64,000 bases of DNA from Cyanobacterium sp. uoEpiScrs1 (GCF_947331815.1 NZ_OX373462.1:310001-374000); one strand, 5' to 3'. Positions 50,138-59,703 are shown, counted from the first letter of the stretch. Notes: generated from the sequence alone by a model not told the origin. A program made the numbers and translations.

Positions 50138-50461
50138 GTGTATAATTCGCTTTATGAAGTCTTTATACTGCACCAACTTTGCAACTTAGGTCGAAAAAAA
50201 CTCGAACAACTGATCAAAGCTAGAGAAAATAAGTAACTTGGAAAAGATAGTCAAGACAACGGGTATCATGAAGCAATACAAGGTATCTAAACAATGGCTT
50301 GAGATGCCCTTTTGGATTGTCTAACCCAAAATACCCCTAAGCTTTTTAAGATGACCCTTATTGACTCTGATACTTTTCACACTTTTGCTATTACCGTCGG
50401 GACATTGGTATTCTTGTCTATTGTCTTATGGGCGGTTTGGTTTGCCTTTAGAATGGACTAA
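50138..50461 (+). pseudogene. Decayed gene with intact membrane-helix end
   Basis: A single frame from GTG at 50138 to TAA at 50459-50461 reads as protein but is broken by three stops. Segments are SLYEVFILHQLCNLGRKKLE, stop, GKDSQDNGYHEAIQG, two closely spaced stops, DALLDCLTQNTPKLFK, then an ATG at 50351 opening a final 36 residues. That last part has an acidic start (MTLIDSDTF) and one membrane helix (TVGTLVFLSIVLWAVWFAF), and could be a separate small gene still in use. No family recognised. Confidence 0.5.
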
Positions 50462-50621
50462 TAATAGTCAAGGTTAATTGACTGTTAATCTTGGTTTAGT
50501 TCTATTGTTATTTATCTATAATTACTTATCTATGAATAATCCATAGATTGCTTCGTAATGGTTATGTCGACTTTCCAAATAAGATTTTTTTCAGAAAACA
50601 AGAATCAACCGGGAATAAATT

Positions 50622-51437
50622 GTGAACATTCGCTTATTAGTGCTAGATATTGATGGAACAATCGCAGGTGAGTCAAATGAGGTCACTGAAACAGTTAAAC
50701 TGGCAATCTCCAAAGTCCAAGCCAATGGAGTTCGAGTGGCTTTAGCGACAGGTCGGATGTATAATTCTGCGTTACGTTTTCATCAAGCTATCGGTTCCCA
50801 ATTACCGATCATTGCTTACAATGGAGCATGGGTTCAGTGTCCTATAACAGGAACTCATTATAAACATTTTCCTTTGTCTACTTCTGTCACTCTACAACTA
50901 CTGGAATATTTTGAACGACCTCAATGGAGTCAGGAAATTGAGCTTCACTGCTATGTTGACGACTGTTTATATGTACGCAACGTTACTTCTCGGACTCAAG
51001 CATATCAAAAAAGATCGGGAATAAAACCTTTCGTAGTAGGAGATTTACGAGATATTCTTGATTCACCAACCACGAAGGTTTTAGCTATTGGTCAACCTCT
51101 GTTAATCAATAACCTTCTTAAGAATTTACAAAAAGTTTACTCTCGTGATCAACTTTATTTTACCCAGTCTACCGAAATTTATTTTGAAGCCACCCATCCT
51201 CAAGCAAGTAAGGGCTATGCCACCCGTTTTCTAGCTGAGGAATTATTAGGATTTGAAGCCAGCCAAGTAATGGCTATTGGGGATAATTTCAATGATGCTG
51301 AAATGTTAGAGTACGTAGGATTAGGGGTGGCTATGGGTAATGCACCTATAGGAGTACAGAAAATAGCTAAATGGGTAGCTCCAACTGTAGAACAAGATGG
51401 AGTTGCTATTGCTATTAAAAAATTTTTAATAGATTAA
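50622..51437 (+). CDS. Cof-type HAD phosphatase
   Basis: A 271-residue haloacid dehalogenase-superfamily hydrolase of the Cof/IIB class. Motif I is LDIDGTIAGES (with the nucleophile Asp and acid/base Asp), motif II RVALATGR, motif III the Lys in ASKGYATRF, and motif IV GDNFNDAEML. The cap domain lies between about 85 and 195. Substrates are typically sugar phosphates or nucleotide cofactors. Initiation is at GTG 50622; the ribosome-binding site is weak (CGGGA). Complete, single gene. Confidence 0.93.
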   Translation: MNIRLLVLDIDGTIAGESNEVTETVKLAISKVQANGVRVALATGRMYNSALRFHQAIGSQLPIIAYNGAWVQCPITGTHYKHFPLSTSVTLQLLEYFERPQWSQEIELHCYVDDCLYVRNVTSRTQAYQKRSGIKPFVVGDLRDILDSPTTKVLAIGQPLLINNLLKNLQKVYSRDQLYFTQSTEIYFEATHPQASKGYATRFLAEELLGFEASQVMAIGDNFNDAEMLEYVGLGVAMGNAPIGVQKIAKWVAPTVEQDGVAIAIKKFLID

Positions 51438-51692
51438 ATAAGGTCTCTATTATGGACTTCCCTAGTTAATTTTTTTACTGTTTCAATAGTAATCTACCGT
51501 CAATTAGTACAGTATTTGGTAAAAAAAGATTGTTTTTTTTCTATTACCAGTGAATCAATAGTAATTAACGCCTAACCATCACAGTGAGAATCTGCGTCAA
51601 TACCGATGGTGGTATGGGGGGTTTGCATTTGCTAGTGATGAGCTTGGCTAGATTTAGACGGAATGTGCTTAGGTATAACTGCAAAGCACTAT
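51438..51692. other. Intergenic remnant zone
   Basis: Less A+T-rich in its right half, with short open stretches on both strands that I cannot assemble into one protein. Probably part of the same decayed locus as the following pseudogene. Confidence 0.35.
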
Positions 51693-52005
51693 CTATGATA
51701 GGTTAGATTCTGTTTGCGATATACTAACTGAAAAGTTAACTCCAAATGACCCATCACTAGAAAGAATACCAAGAATTATAGTTGTCAAATTGGCAAATAT
51801 TTCTCCAGTGGCAGGGTCCCCTTCTTTAAGTTGAACTGAGAGAGGAGATACCACACACATTGTATGGTATCTCCTCGAGGGTCATAAGTAACATAATTTT
51901 ATATCCCAAGGTTATTGTTGCCAGGGAATCTACTACTAAGATACTATCAGTCTTTGCTAAGCCCGGAAGTGAAGCCATAATGAAATCCCAAGCAGTAAAA
52001 ACAGT
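51693..52005 (-). pseudogene. Decayed gene, family unknown
   Basis: On the minus strand three frames hand over to each other. They read TAWDFIMASLPGLAKTDSIL, then NYVTYDPRGDTIQCV, then SPLSVQLKEGDPATGEIF up to SVSISQTESN and a TAG at 51693-51695. At least two frameshifts are needed. The middle part contains the inverted repeat GAGATACCA...TGGTATCTC. I do not recognise the protein. The plus strand is partly open too, so strand choice is a judgement on composition. Confidence 0.45.
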
Positions 52006-52081
52006 TAAGGGATAAACTTACCGTTTGGATTCAATAAGGTATTAAAGAGTTATACGTTTAAAATTAAGCGAAAGTGAAGAA

Positions 52082-52768
52082 TTAACTTAGTGTCGCCTCT
52101 AAAATAAGAGAGTAGTAAAAATGAGTACTGGTCATGGCTTTTCGTTTAACTCTTAGACCATTGTTTTCTAGAATAGCAATAATATCTTTTTCTTTATGCT
52201 GATAGGCACGAGTAGTTTTGCTAGGCCCTGGAAAGAATTCGCCAATTTTCTTGAGGACAGTTAAACGAAGGTTTTTAGGAGCAAAACTGATAATTAGACG
52301 GGATGTCGCTAACGAGGCAAGATGGGCAATCATTTTAGCTGCATCTTCGGTGGGATAATGAATCAAAACATCAAGACAGATGACGGTTTGATATTGACCT
52401 GACAATCTTTCTAAGTCTTGAACCGCAAAGATAACACTGCTGGTATCTGTCAGGTATTTGTGGGCTCTTCGGGTAGCTTCTTCTACCATTTTTTTTGAAA
52501 TATCACTAGCAAGAACTCTAGCTCCTATCTGGGCTAAGGGAATGCTTAAACTCCCCACACCACACCCCGCATCACAAATAGATAAACCGCTGATATTTTC
52601 TTCAGCCTTTAGCCAGTCTATCACAGTATCAATGGTTTGCTGATGTCCGCAACGAATGTCCTTTTGGACTTTACTAACTTCTCCATCTCCATAAATTCTG
52701 CGCCAGCGGTCAAACCCAATAGCATTAAAATAGTCTTTAACAATTGCTTTATCATCAATAGTGTTCAT
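52082..52768 (-). CDS. chlM: Mg-protoporphyrin IX methyltransferase
   Basis: ChlM (BchM family, 228 residues) methylates the C13 propionate of Mg-protoporphyrin IX, a committed step of chlorophyll synthesis at the membrane. The N-terminal DYFNAIGFDRWRRIYGDGE block is specific for the family. The SAM site is ICDAGCGVGSLSIPLA (about 66-81), and ISFAPKNLRLTVLKKIGEFF plus TRAYQHKEKDI are typical. Intact length. Its survival implies that chlorophyll is, or recently was, still made. No other chlorophyll genes are in the window. Confidence 0.95.
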   Translation of the reverse strand: MNTIDDKAIVKDYFNAIGFDRWRRIYGDGEVSKVQKDIRCGHQQTIDTVIDWLKAEENISGLSICDAGCGVGSLSIPLAQIGARVLASDISKKMVEEATRRAHKYLTDTSSVIFAVQDLERLSGQYQTVICLDVLIHYPTEDAAKMIAHLASLATSRLIISFAPKNLRLTVLKKIGEFFPGPSKTTRAYQHKEKDIIAILENNGLRVKRKAMTSTHFYYSLILEATLS

Positions 52769-53082
52769 TGGTGTGAGATGGTCTAGAATTATCAGGGATT
52801 TTATACGCTGGTAAGCATTGTACTCGCAAGCGTGGACATAGACTGTTTCTACTATTCACTATTCAACAAAGCTCGACGTAACTTTTGAAGTTTAAATAGA
52901 GTTTTTCCTATTTTTTGAGTCCAAATTACTTAACGATATTCGCTCAAAAAGCTAAGCAAATTTCTACAATTAATCAACTTGGCCTTGAGACGTCGTATGG
53001 GAGCAGTAATATATGATTACTTCGTAATCTGTTAGGGATACTTAGAAGGAGGCAAAATATACATAATTTTTACCCGAAGAAC

Positions 53083-53125
53083 TAATCAAAACTTTAGTCT
53101 ATACAATAGACTAAAGTTTTGATTA
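53083..53125 (+). terminator. Terminator-like hairpin
   Basis: A 20-bp perfect stem (TAATCAAAACTTTAGTCTAT and complement) with loop ACA, followed by TA and a run of T residues on the plus strand. No plus-strand gene ends upstream within the window's recognisable genes, so it may be a relic. Confidence 0.65.
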
Positions 53126-53275
53126 TATTTTTTTATAAAAAGTAATATTGTCTTTTTAGACAACTAAACCTGCTATTATATTCTAGCTACAAAATATAAT
53201 ATTTAACTTGTTTTTTGTTTAAACTAAATTCAATATAGAAAACTTTAAATCAAAATATGATTGTCTTTTGACAAA

Positions 53276-53333
53276 ATTATCCTAATTATTAATTTATATT
53301 TAAAATCTAATATAAATTAATAATTAGGATAAT
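53276..53333. repeat. 25-bp perfect hairpin
   Basis: Arms 53276-53300 and 53309-53333 are exact complements around an eight-base loop (TAAAATCT); core TCCTAATTATTAATTTATA. It lies 150 bases upstream of the DUF1400 gene, in the place of its promoter or leader. Confidence 0.8.
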
Positions 53334-53483
53334 ATCTTGATATTTTTAATAAAATCAGATAAGATAGATTTTATCTTGTAAAAAACAATAAATTCTCTTG
53401 ATTAATCATAGAAAGGATCAATGTATTGCTGAGTTTTCTACTTTTTTACTTAATGTCAAGTTGGAAAATAGTGGATTTAATTA

Positions 53484-54035
53484 ATGGTGATGAAAAAACT
53501 CATACAACTGAATCTATGCTATCAGTTAATCTTAAACCTAATATTAGGAAGTTTTGGAACACTTTATGCCAGCTTACCAGGAAAAGCAGCTGATAAAATT
53601 ATATTGAAATATAATGTTTTACGGGAGTCAATCTGTATTTCTGAGTTAAGTACATTGGCCAACACAGGAGAAATATCTTATTCCCTGAAGGCTTATCTCA
53701 AAATGGCAAATAAACAACCTGAAGATTTACGTCGCATTCTAAATCAAAATATGGATGTCGATCCCGTATTTTTATCCAAAGTTTTAAGAAGTTTTGCTGG
53801 AGATTTCGTATTGGATGAAGTTGGACAAGTAATCCATAGCCCATCAAGACGGGCTAATCGAGAATCATTAAGAGGGGCCTTAGTTACTTCTGCACTCTCT
53901 GATCGTAATATTCGGATCATTGAAATCTTAGAAAATTATCCCACTTCCGAAATTCATGTAGAAGGCGATCACTTAGCTAAAATTTATCAAAAAATTGATG
54001 CAATAGTAAGTCATATACCGCATTTTTCTTTTTAA
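53484..54035 (+). CDS. DUF1400 secreted protein
   Basis: A 183-residue protein with an N-terminal hydrophobic signal (QLILNLILGSFGTLYASLPGKA) and a DUF1400 domain, as found before alpha/beta-hydrolase domains in cyanobacterial secreted lipase-like proteins. Conserved pieces are LKYNVLRESICISELSTLA, GEISYSLKAYLKMANKQPED, VDPVFLSKVL and RGALVTSALSDRNIRIIEILENYPT. The hydrolase domain is absent, so either this is the stand-alone form or the protein has been shortened. Function unknown; envelope location likely. Confidence 0.8.
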   Translation: MVMKKLIQLNLCYQLILNLILGSFGTLYASLPGKAADKIILKYNVLRESICISELSTLANTGEISYSLKAYLKMANKQPEDLRRILNQNMDVDPVFLSKVLRSFAGDFVLDEVGQVIHSPSRRANRESLRGALVTSALSDRNIRIIEILENYPTSEIHVEGDHLAKIYQKIDAIVSHIPHFSF

Positions 54036-55153
54036 TTTAATTAATTAATATAACACTGGTAATAAAAAATAGAGTTAACTGTTGAATAAATTGGTAGTTT
54101 AAATTTAGCCTGATCTCAATAATTTATTTCTAAAAATAAACAAAATAAATATTCTTTAACTAGAATAAAGTTAGACTAAATAAATTTTTATTTATTGTTA
54201 ATAGTAAAATTCTTATTAAATTATTGTAAGCCACAATTTTTTTTAGTGGGCTATCTCTTTTAGATAATTATAATTTGGATTGTCTTTCTCAATTACGGTT
54301 TTATTAAAAGTATGTATACTTATCTATTGTAGGAACATACTTACGTCACACTATTATCATTATAATAGCCAAGATAATTTTTATTGCTTTCTTAGTACAT
54401 AATTTCTAATTCTAGACTACTTTTATGTAAAGTCACTTTAAAATTTTCAATAATAATTTTAAAAAAAAGTTATTATCAATTTCTATGAACTTGTAACTAA
54501 AATATAACTTATATAATAGATATTCTAACTATAATAAATTGCTTATCATCAAGAAAAATTACTTAGTAAAGTTGACTAAATTTATCTAACTAAAACAAAT
54601 TAAGTAGTAACAAATTTATTAAGGAATAACCATATTTTTGTTATTGCTGATTGGATAAAAATTTATTAAACAATCAATAACAATAGTTAATACAAATCAC
54701 AGTAAATAGTTATTGTAAATCTCTTTAAAATACTTCTAATCGGTTATCTCAAAATCGTCATATATTGGCTATTACAGACTAGGTATTATAAATTAGCAAC
54801 TCTAAAAAATTAGAAATTATTTGCTTGTAAAATAGTCTGTTATGATAATAATATTCATAATTTTATCTGTTTCGATATATTTAAATAAGCACTTGATTTA
54901 TAATTTTTTTAATAAGAAGTAGCAACAAATAAACTCATAAATTATTAAATTTTTATTGATTATTTTAACATAATTTATACTTTAATATTTTTATACATGG
55001 TACCAAATTTTTCTTTTTTGTTTGACAATTTTTAATTTAAAAATTGTTTTAACTATAAGTTGATAATAATTTTTATAATTCTGTCAATTAGAACTCTAAT
55101 ATCCTACTTGTTTTCAAGGTAGTTTTTATAAGTTTTACCCATATAAAAGGGGG
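54036..55153. other. 1.1-kb gene desert
   Basis: A+T-rich, no coherent frame. A short hairpin with T-run sits at 55025-55047. Confidence 0.5.
55025..55047 (+). terminator. Short A/T hairpin
   Basis: An 11-bp perfect stem (ACAATTTTTAA and complement) with a single-base loop, followed by TTT. It precedes the candidate RNA at 55154 and could insulate it. Confidence 0.4.
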
Positions 55154-55280
55154 TATAATCCGTTATCATGGCTCTCCTCTAGAATAGGGCAAGAGAAGAC
55201 TCCATTCATCGCTGATGTTAGCGTTCGACCTAAGGTTAAATAAATATTCACACCACACCATTCTATTCTAGAGAACACAA
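55154..55280 (+). ncRNA. Candidate structured RNA with promoter
   Basis: A strong -10 element (TATAAT, 55154-55159) in an otherwise G-rich context (GGGGGTATAATCC) precedes a block far less A+T-rich than its surroundings. The block starts near 55166-55172. Its ends pair through an 11-bp stem (CTCTAGAATAG at 55177-55187 with CTATTCTAGAG at 55263-55273). Inside is a small hairpin CGCTGATGTTAGCG. There is no protein-like frame. The shape resembles a compact structured RNA of 100-130 bases; I could not match it to SRP RNA, 6S RNA or a known riboswitch. It could alternatively be the leader of the solute-binding gene starting at 55430. Confidence 0.4.
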
Positions 55281-55429
55281 GCGTAGTCAAATGATTGCCC
55301 TTACTTGAGATTAAATTAACTAATTAGAGAACAATTGAACTACTCAAAAAGTTTATAAAAGAAATTGAAAGAAACAATTCGCTTTATTAAGATAAAGTGG
55401 CAACTTGCCCTTATCTTCAATTAGTTTCT

Positions 55430-56215
55430 ATGAAAAAATTTTTCTTAAGTTATCTAACTAGCTTTCTTTTTCTCCTTGGAATGAGTCCAGCCCAGACGGT
55501 CGAATTGGATAAAATTTTGCGTCGAGGTAAACTAGTTATTGCCGTCAAAGATAATGTTCGTCCTTTAGGATTTTCTTCTCGAGAAGGACAGCTTCAAGGA
55601 TTTGAAATTGATATAGCCCATCGGTTAGCCGAAGAATTATTTGGTGATCGTCAGGCAATTATCTTACAACCTGTTACTAACCAAGAACGTCTACAAATGA
55701 TGATTGATGGCAAAGTTGACTTAGTAATTGCTAAGGTAACAGTAACAGCATCTCGCAATCGCTTAGTTGATTTTAGCCCATACTACTATTTAGATGGAAC
55801 AGGAATTATAGCAAAACAATCCTATCTAAAAGGGTTACAGGGATTAGTCAATGGAAAAATCGCAGTTCTTAGAGCCTCTAGTGCAATATCTGTCATTCGT
55901 GAGGAATTCCCTCAAGCACAACTTATTGGAGTCAGTTCTTATCAAGAAGCTTTAACATTATTAGAAATTGATGCCGCCGATGCCTTTGCAGGAGATAATA
56001 GCATTTTGGCAGGATGGGTGCAAAGTTATCCTTCTTATCGTCAGTTTCCTATCCGTTTGTCTGCGGAAGCTTTAGGGATAGTGATGCCCAAAGGTTTACA
56101 GTATAGTAGTTTACGTGATCGCATTAATCAAGCGGTCCTTTGTTGGCAAAAGTCAGGTTGGTTACAAAAACGGGCAACATTTTGGGGACTTCCTTTAATA
56201 GTTGATAATAAATAA
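55430..56215 (+). CDS. Periplasmic solute-binding protein (family 3)
   Basis: A 261-residue extracellular substrate-binding protein of ABC transporter family 3 (polar amino acids). Signal peptide MKKFFLSYLTSFLFLLGMSPAQ is followed by the two-lobed fold: LRRGKLVIAVKDNVRPLGF, GFEIDIAHRLAEELFG, DLVIAKVTVTASRNRLVDFS, and AFAGDNSILAGWVQ in the second lobe. I start at the ATG at 55430, since the 11 residues before it in the longer frame are not signal-like. No permease or ATPase lies nearby, so it may be an orphan or serve a distant transporter. Confidence 0.87.
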   Translation: MKKFFLSYLTSFLFLLGMSPAQTVELDKILRRGKLVIAVKDNVRPLGFSSREGQLQGFEIDIAHRLAEELFGDRQAIILQPVTNQERLQMMIDGKVDLVIAKVTVTASRNRLVDFSPYYYLDGTGIIAKQSYLKGLQGLVNGKIAVLRASSAISVIREEFPQAQLIGVSSYQEALTLLEIDAADAFAGDNSILAGWVQSYPSYRQFPIRLSAEALGIVMPKGLQYSSLRDRINQAVLCWQKSGWLQKRATFWGLPLIVDNK

Positions 56216-57665
56216 AATTATTCTAATGCTTTATTTCTCTAGTATGGTCGATCTTCTTGTAAAAAAACAGTTTTTGTTCGATTTCCGAGTACTAAAATCT
56301 ACTGTACTGTACAGAAAATAATTTTTTCAAACTTCAAGAACCAAAGTACAAAAAATAATTTAACCAAAAAACTTAGCTCAAAATTAACAATGTTCTCATC
56401 TTCACTTTCATTTATTCTATTCAGGAGCAGATAAACTTAACTACTTAACTTAATAAAAAATAATCACTTTAAAATACTTAACTTATAGCTGCAAAAAATG
56501 TATCTATTTTTTAGATATTAAATATTTCATAAATTATTTTAACAAATTATTTGATCAAAAAAATAGTGGAATTACTGGTTTTACAATTATTTTTTTAGTA
56601 TTATGATTTAAACATATAGTCTACATCAACTTTATGAGAAATTTTATTCATTAAAGTAATCATTTTTTATATTATTTTCTCGTTATCTAGATATATTTAA
56701 TACAATCTATTTTTTAGTAATAAAAATTTAATATATTCACGTAAATATTGAAAATAAAATTAATTATTTTTATACTATTAATGTAATATCTTCTTTATAA
56801 GAGAAAACTGTTCGATAGGATGTTATACAAATAGTTAATTACTATTAAATCATAAAAATAGTTGGAAAAACAAAAAATACTAGTTATCGACAAATTTAAA
56901 TTAATTACGCCTAGATAATTACTTATACCAGCTATGAAACAACTAATTTAAACTTGTTAGTTATTTATAGAATATCAATAATATTTTGTAAATCTATCAA
57001 TTATTAATGGCAATAAATTAAGTTACTTAGTTCTTGAATACAAGTTAACCTCAATTTAAATCTTTAGTATTGATTTTTTATAAAAAATCAATCTACATGT
57101 TTTGTTGCTAATTATTAGTACTAAATTTTAGTAATTAAGAATAATCAAGTATTACTTATTTTAAATAAGTCAATATTTAGTCACATTACAACGTACTTTT
57201 TTGATCAATAGATTAGTTGTCTAAAATAGAATTTAAAAGACAATAAATAACTGTAAAAAAATTTATAACAAGTTTCTATTTTTAAATAGAAAATATAAAC
57301 ATCATAATTAAAACAGACTTTTAATTTCAATTCAATTTAATTTTTTAAATCTTTCCTTCTATTTTATATATTTTTATTAAAATCAGAGTCATTGTAAAAC
57401 TTTACCAATGCTTGAGACTGATTAGTAAAATAATAACTAACTACTTTCCTACTATTAATAGTAATCACATTTGTGGCAGTATAAAACAATGGCTAAAACT
57501 AAATTATATTTTTATTTGATTACTAATTTTATTGATATATTTTTTTATAAAACATAGTGTGTAAAATAATATATTTTATTCATACATTGAAAACAAGCAT
57601 CTTATGTATTAGTTTATATAAAAAATATAGAATTAGTTATATTTAATTATGTTGACATTGATTTA
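56216..57665. other. 1.45-kb gene desert
   Basis: Convergent gap between the solute-binding protein and trmB. It is among the most A+T-rich stretches of the window and shows no frame. It contains one perfect 24-base palindrome at 57069-57092. Confidence 0.55.
57069..57092. repeat. 24-base A/T palindrome
   Basis: ATTGATTTTTTA followed directly by its exact complement. No loop, no adjacent gene. Mostly A/T, so chance is more likely here than for the mixed-sequence hairpins. Confidence 0.55.
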
Positions 57666-58328
57666 TTATTCTTGACTAAGAGAAATTGGCTTATTTGAAG
57701 TTTTTAGCAACAATCGATAAACAGACTTTCCCTTATTAAGGGAAGCAATTTCTCTTTCTGTGGCAATAGAAAAAGGGTTTTCTGATAACCAATTCTCTGA
57801 ATGTTGTTTTTCAAACTTAGGATGCTCTAAAAACCGTTCTCCCATTTCTTGGGCAACTATTTTTATATCAGATTGTAAAAAGACTGTTCCTCTATCAACT
57901 AAATATTGCGCTAATGTATCGACTAATTCTGGTTGTACAACCCTCCGTTTTAGATGACGATATTTAAACCAAGGATCTGGAAATTGAATTGTTACCCATT
58001 GAAGAACATCTGAATTTAAAGAAGCAAGTAAAGAATTCAAAAATGGGTTAATATTACAAAAGAGGAAATAAAGATTTGTCAATCCTAAGCAATCACGGTA
58101 CTTGTTTGCTTCTATCACTAACGGTTCTCGAATTTCTATCCCTAAGAAATTCGTCTCTGGATACAAAGGAGCCATTTTTAATAAAAACTTTCCCCTTGCA
58201 CATCCAATGTCTAAATGAAGTGGTTGTGCCGAGTTACTGTAAATATCCTCCCAATGAGGAAATGTAATTGCTCGGTGATACTTATCACTCAGTGGGTTAA
58301 CGTGTTGACGAACACGAACTCGTCCCAA
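57666..58328 (-). CDS. trmB: tRNA (guanine-N7)-methyltransferase
   Basis: TrmB makes m7G46 in the variable loop of tRNAs. The 220 residues show RVRVRQHVNPLSDKY (family start), the SAM site LDIGCARGKFLL, FLGIEIREP, and the catalytic region VTIQFPDPWFKYRHLKRRVV. The initiation codon appears to be TTG at 58326-58328, with a strong GGAGG eight bases before it; no ATG or GTG gives the conserved N-terminus. The divergent metallophosphoesterase starts only 53 bases away, so the two promoters must overlap. Confidence 0.94.
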   Translation of the reverse strand: MGRVRVRQHVNPLSDKYHRAITFPHWEDIYSNSAQPLHLDIGCARGKFLLKMAPLYPETNFLGIEIREPLVIEANKYRDCLGLTNLYFLFCNINPFLNSLLASLNSDVLQWVTIQFPDPWFKYRHLKRRVVQPELVDTLAQYLVDRGTVFLQSDIKIVAQEMGERFLEHPKFEKQHSENWLSENPFSIATEREIASLNKGKSVYRLLLKTSNKPISLSQE

Positions 58329-58381
58329 AATGAATTCCTCCTATACTTTTCTAAAAAAAGATTCCATCATCGTTATAGTGT

Positions 58382-59476
58382 ATGAAATTTCGTTTTGCCA
58401 TTATTAGTGATCCTCATTTAGCAGTTCCCTATACAATAAACCTCGACCATACCCGATTTTCTCTAGTAGAAATTGGTATTTCGGCTATAGACACTGTGTT
58501 TAGTCATTTAGAGCAACTAGAGCTAGATTTTCTCTTGATACCGGGAGATTTAACTCAAAATGGGGAGCCAGATAATCATTCTTGGTTGCAACAACGTTTG
58601 GCAGCTCTACCGTTTCCAGTATATGTCGTTCCTGGTAATCATGATATCCCCACCCTGTATTCAACAAAGGATTCCATTGGTCCTCAAGATTTTCCTAGTT
58701 ACTATCGTTCTCATGGTTACAGTGATAGTCATCAATGTTACTATACCCATGAAATTTTACCAGGAGTACAATTGATTGGACTTAATTCCAATCAATTTAA
58801 TGAAGATGGGGAACAATTAGGTTGTTTAGATGAAAAACAATTAACTTGGTTAGAACAGTTACTTCCCCAACTCAAAGACCAATTCATTATGATGATAGTT
58901 CATCATAATGTTATTGAACACTTACCAGGACAAGCAAATCATCCTCTAGGTAAACGCTATATGTTAGACAATGCTTCTCTGTTATTAGACCTACTAAAAA
59001 ATACAGGTTGTCGGCTTATTTTTACTGGACATTTGCACGTTCAAGATATCGCTTATCATAACGATATTTACGAAATTACAACGGGGTCTTTAGTTAGTTA
59101 TCCTCATCCATATCGGATTATAGAAATTGAACGAACATCTAAAGGAAGTATTAATGTGAATATTGAATCCCATCGAGTTGATAGAGTCCCTGGGTGGAAG
59201 AATTTAGCCACAATGTCTCGTCAACTACTTGGGGATCGTTCTTTCCCTTTTATGGTTAAATTATTGATTACTTCACCTTTTGAAATATCTATGAAAGAAG
59301 CCGAAAAATTAGTTCCTCACTTAAAATACTTCTGGGCTGATATTTCTGAAGGAGATAACATCCTTGATTTTCCTGAATTTCCTACAGAAATTCGCCATTA
59401 TTTTCAAAAATTTGGCTCAGTTAAACCCGATGGAACCCTTGCCTTAATCGACAATTGCGTATGCCTTAAACTATAA
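58382..59476 (+). CDS. Calcineurin-like metallophosphoesterase (CpdA/Icc-like)
   Basis: A 364-residue two-metal phosphoesterase. Metal-binding motifs in order: ISDPHLA (residues 8-14), PGDLTQNGEPDNH (about 54-66), VPGNHDIP, IVHHN and TGHLHVQD. This is the class III cyclic-nucleotide phosphodiesterase pattern. The C-terminal 120 residues form a cyanobacterial extension of unknown role. Likely substrates are cyclic nucleotides or other phosphodiesters; not certain. It is divergently transcribed from trmB. Confidence 0.9.
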   Translation: MKFRFAIISDPHLAVPYTINLDHTRFSLVEIGISAIDTVFSHLEQLELDFLLIPGDLTQNGEPDNHSWLQQRLAALPFPVYVVPGNHDIPTLYSTKDSIGPQDFPSYYRSHGYSDSHQCYYTHEILPGVQLIGLNSNQFNEDGEQLGCLDEKQLTWLEQLLPQLKDQFIMMIVHHNVIEHLPGQANHPLGKRYMLDNASLLLDLLKNTGCRLIFTGHLHVQDIAYHNDIYEITTGSLVSYPHPYRIIEIERTSKGSINVNIESHRVDRVPGWKNLATMSRQLLGDRSFPFMVKLLITSPFEISMKEAEKLVPHLKYFWADISEGDNILDFPEFPTEIRHYFQKFGSVKPDGTLALIDNCVCLKL

Positions 59477-59703
59477 AAATCAATGATTGTTAGATAAATA
59501 ATTGTAATACTTTAATACAAAAGACTCTTCTAATTGTGATTGAGATCAAGATTGAAAATAACTAGCAATGCTAAAATTGACGGTTAAAACGGTCTGAAAC
59601 ATAATTCCTGATAATTGTTATATAAGAAAATTGTTAACTCGCACTTTAGTCAATCTTAATGATTTGTAACCATTAATATTCATCTTATAGAATCTCTTTA
59701 AAC

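Larger units (their letters stand above)
52769..53483. other. Divergent region with gene fragment and hairpins
   Basis: Between chlM (minus) and the DUF1400 gene (plus). At 52852-52929 a minus-strand frame ends in IGKTLFKLQKLRRALLNSE and a stop, which looks like the C-terminus of a lost protein. Two perfect hairpins follow at 53083 and 53276. Confidence 0.4.

Noticed and set aside
55154..55280. tRNA or tmRNA at the structured block
   Set aside because: No TTCAA-type T-loop, no acceptor stem ending in CCA position, and no tag-peptide frame.
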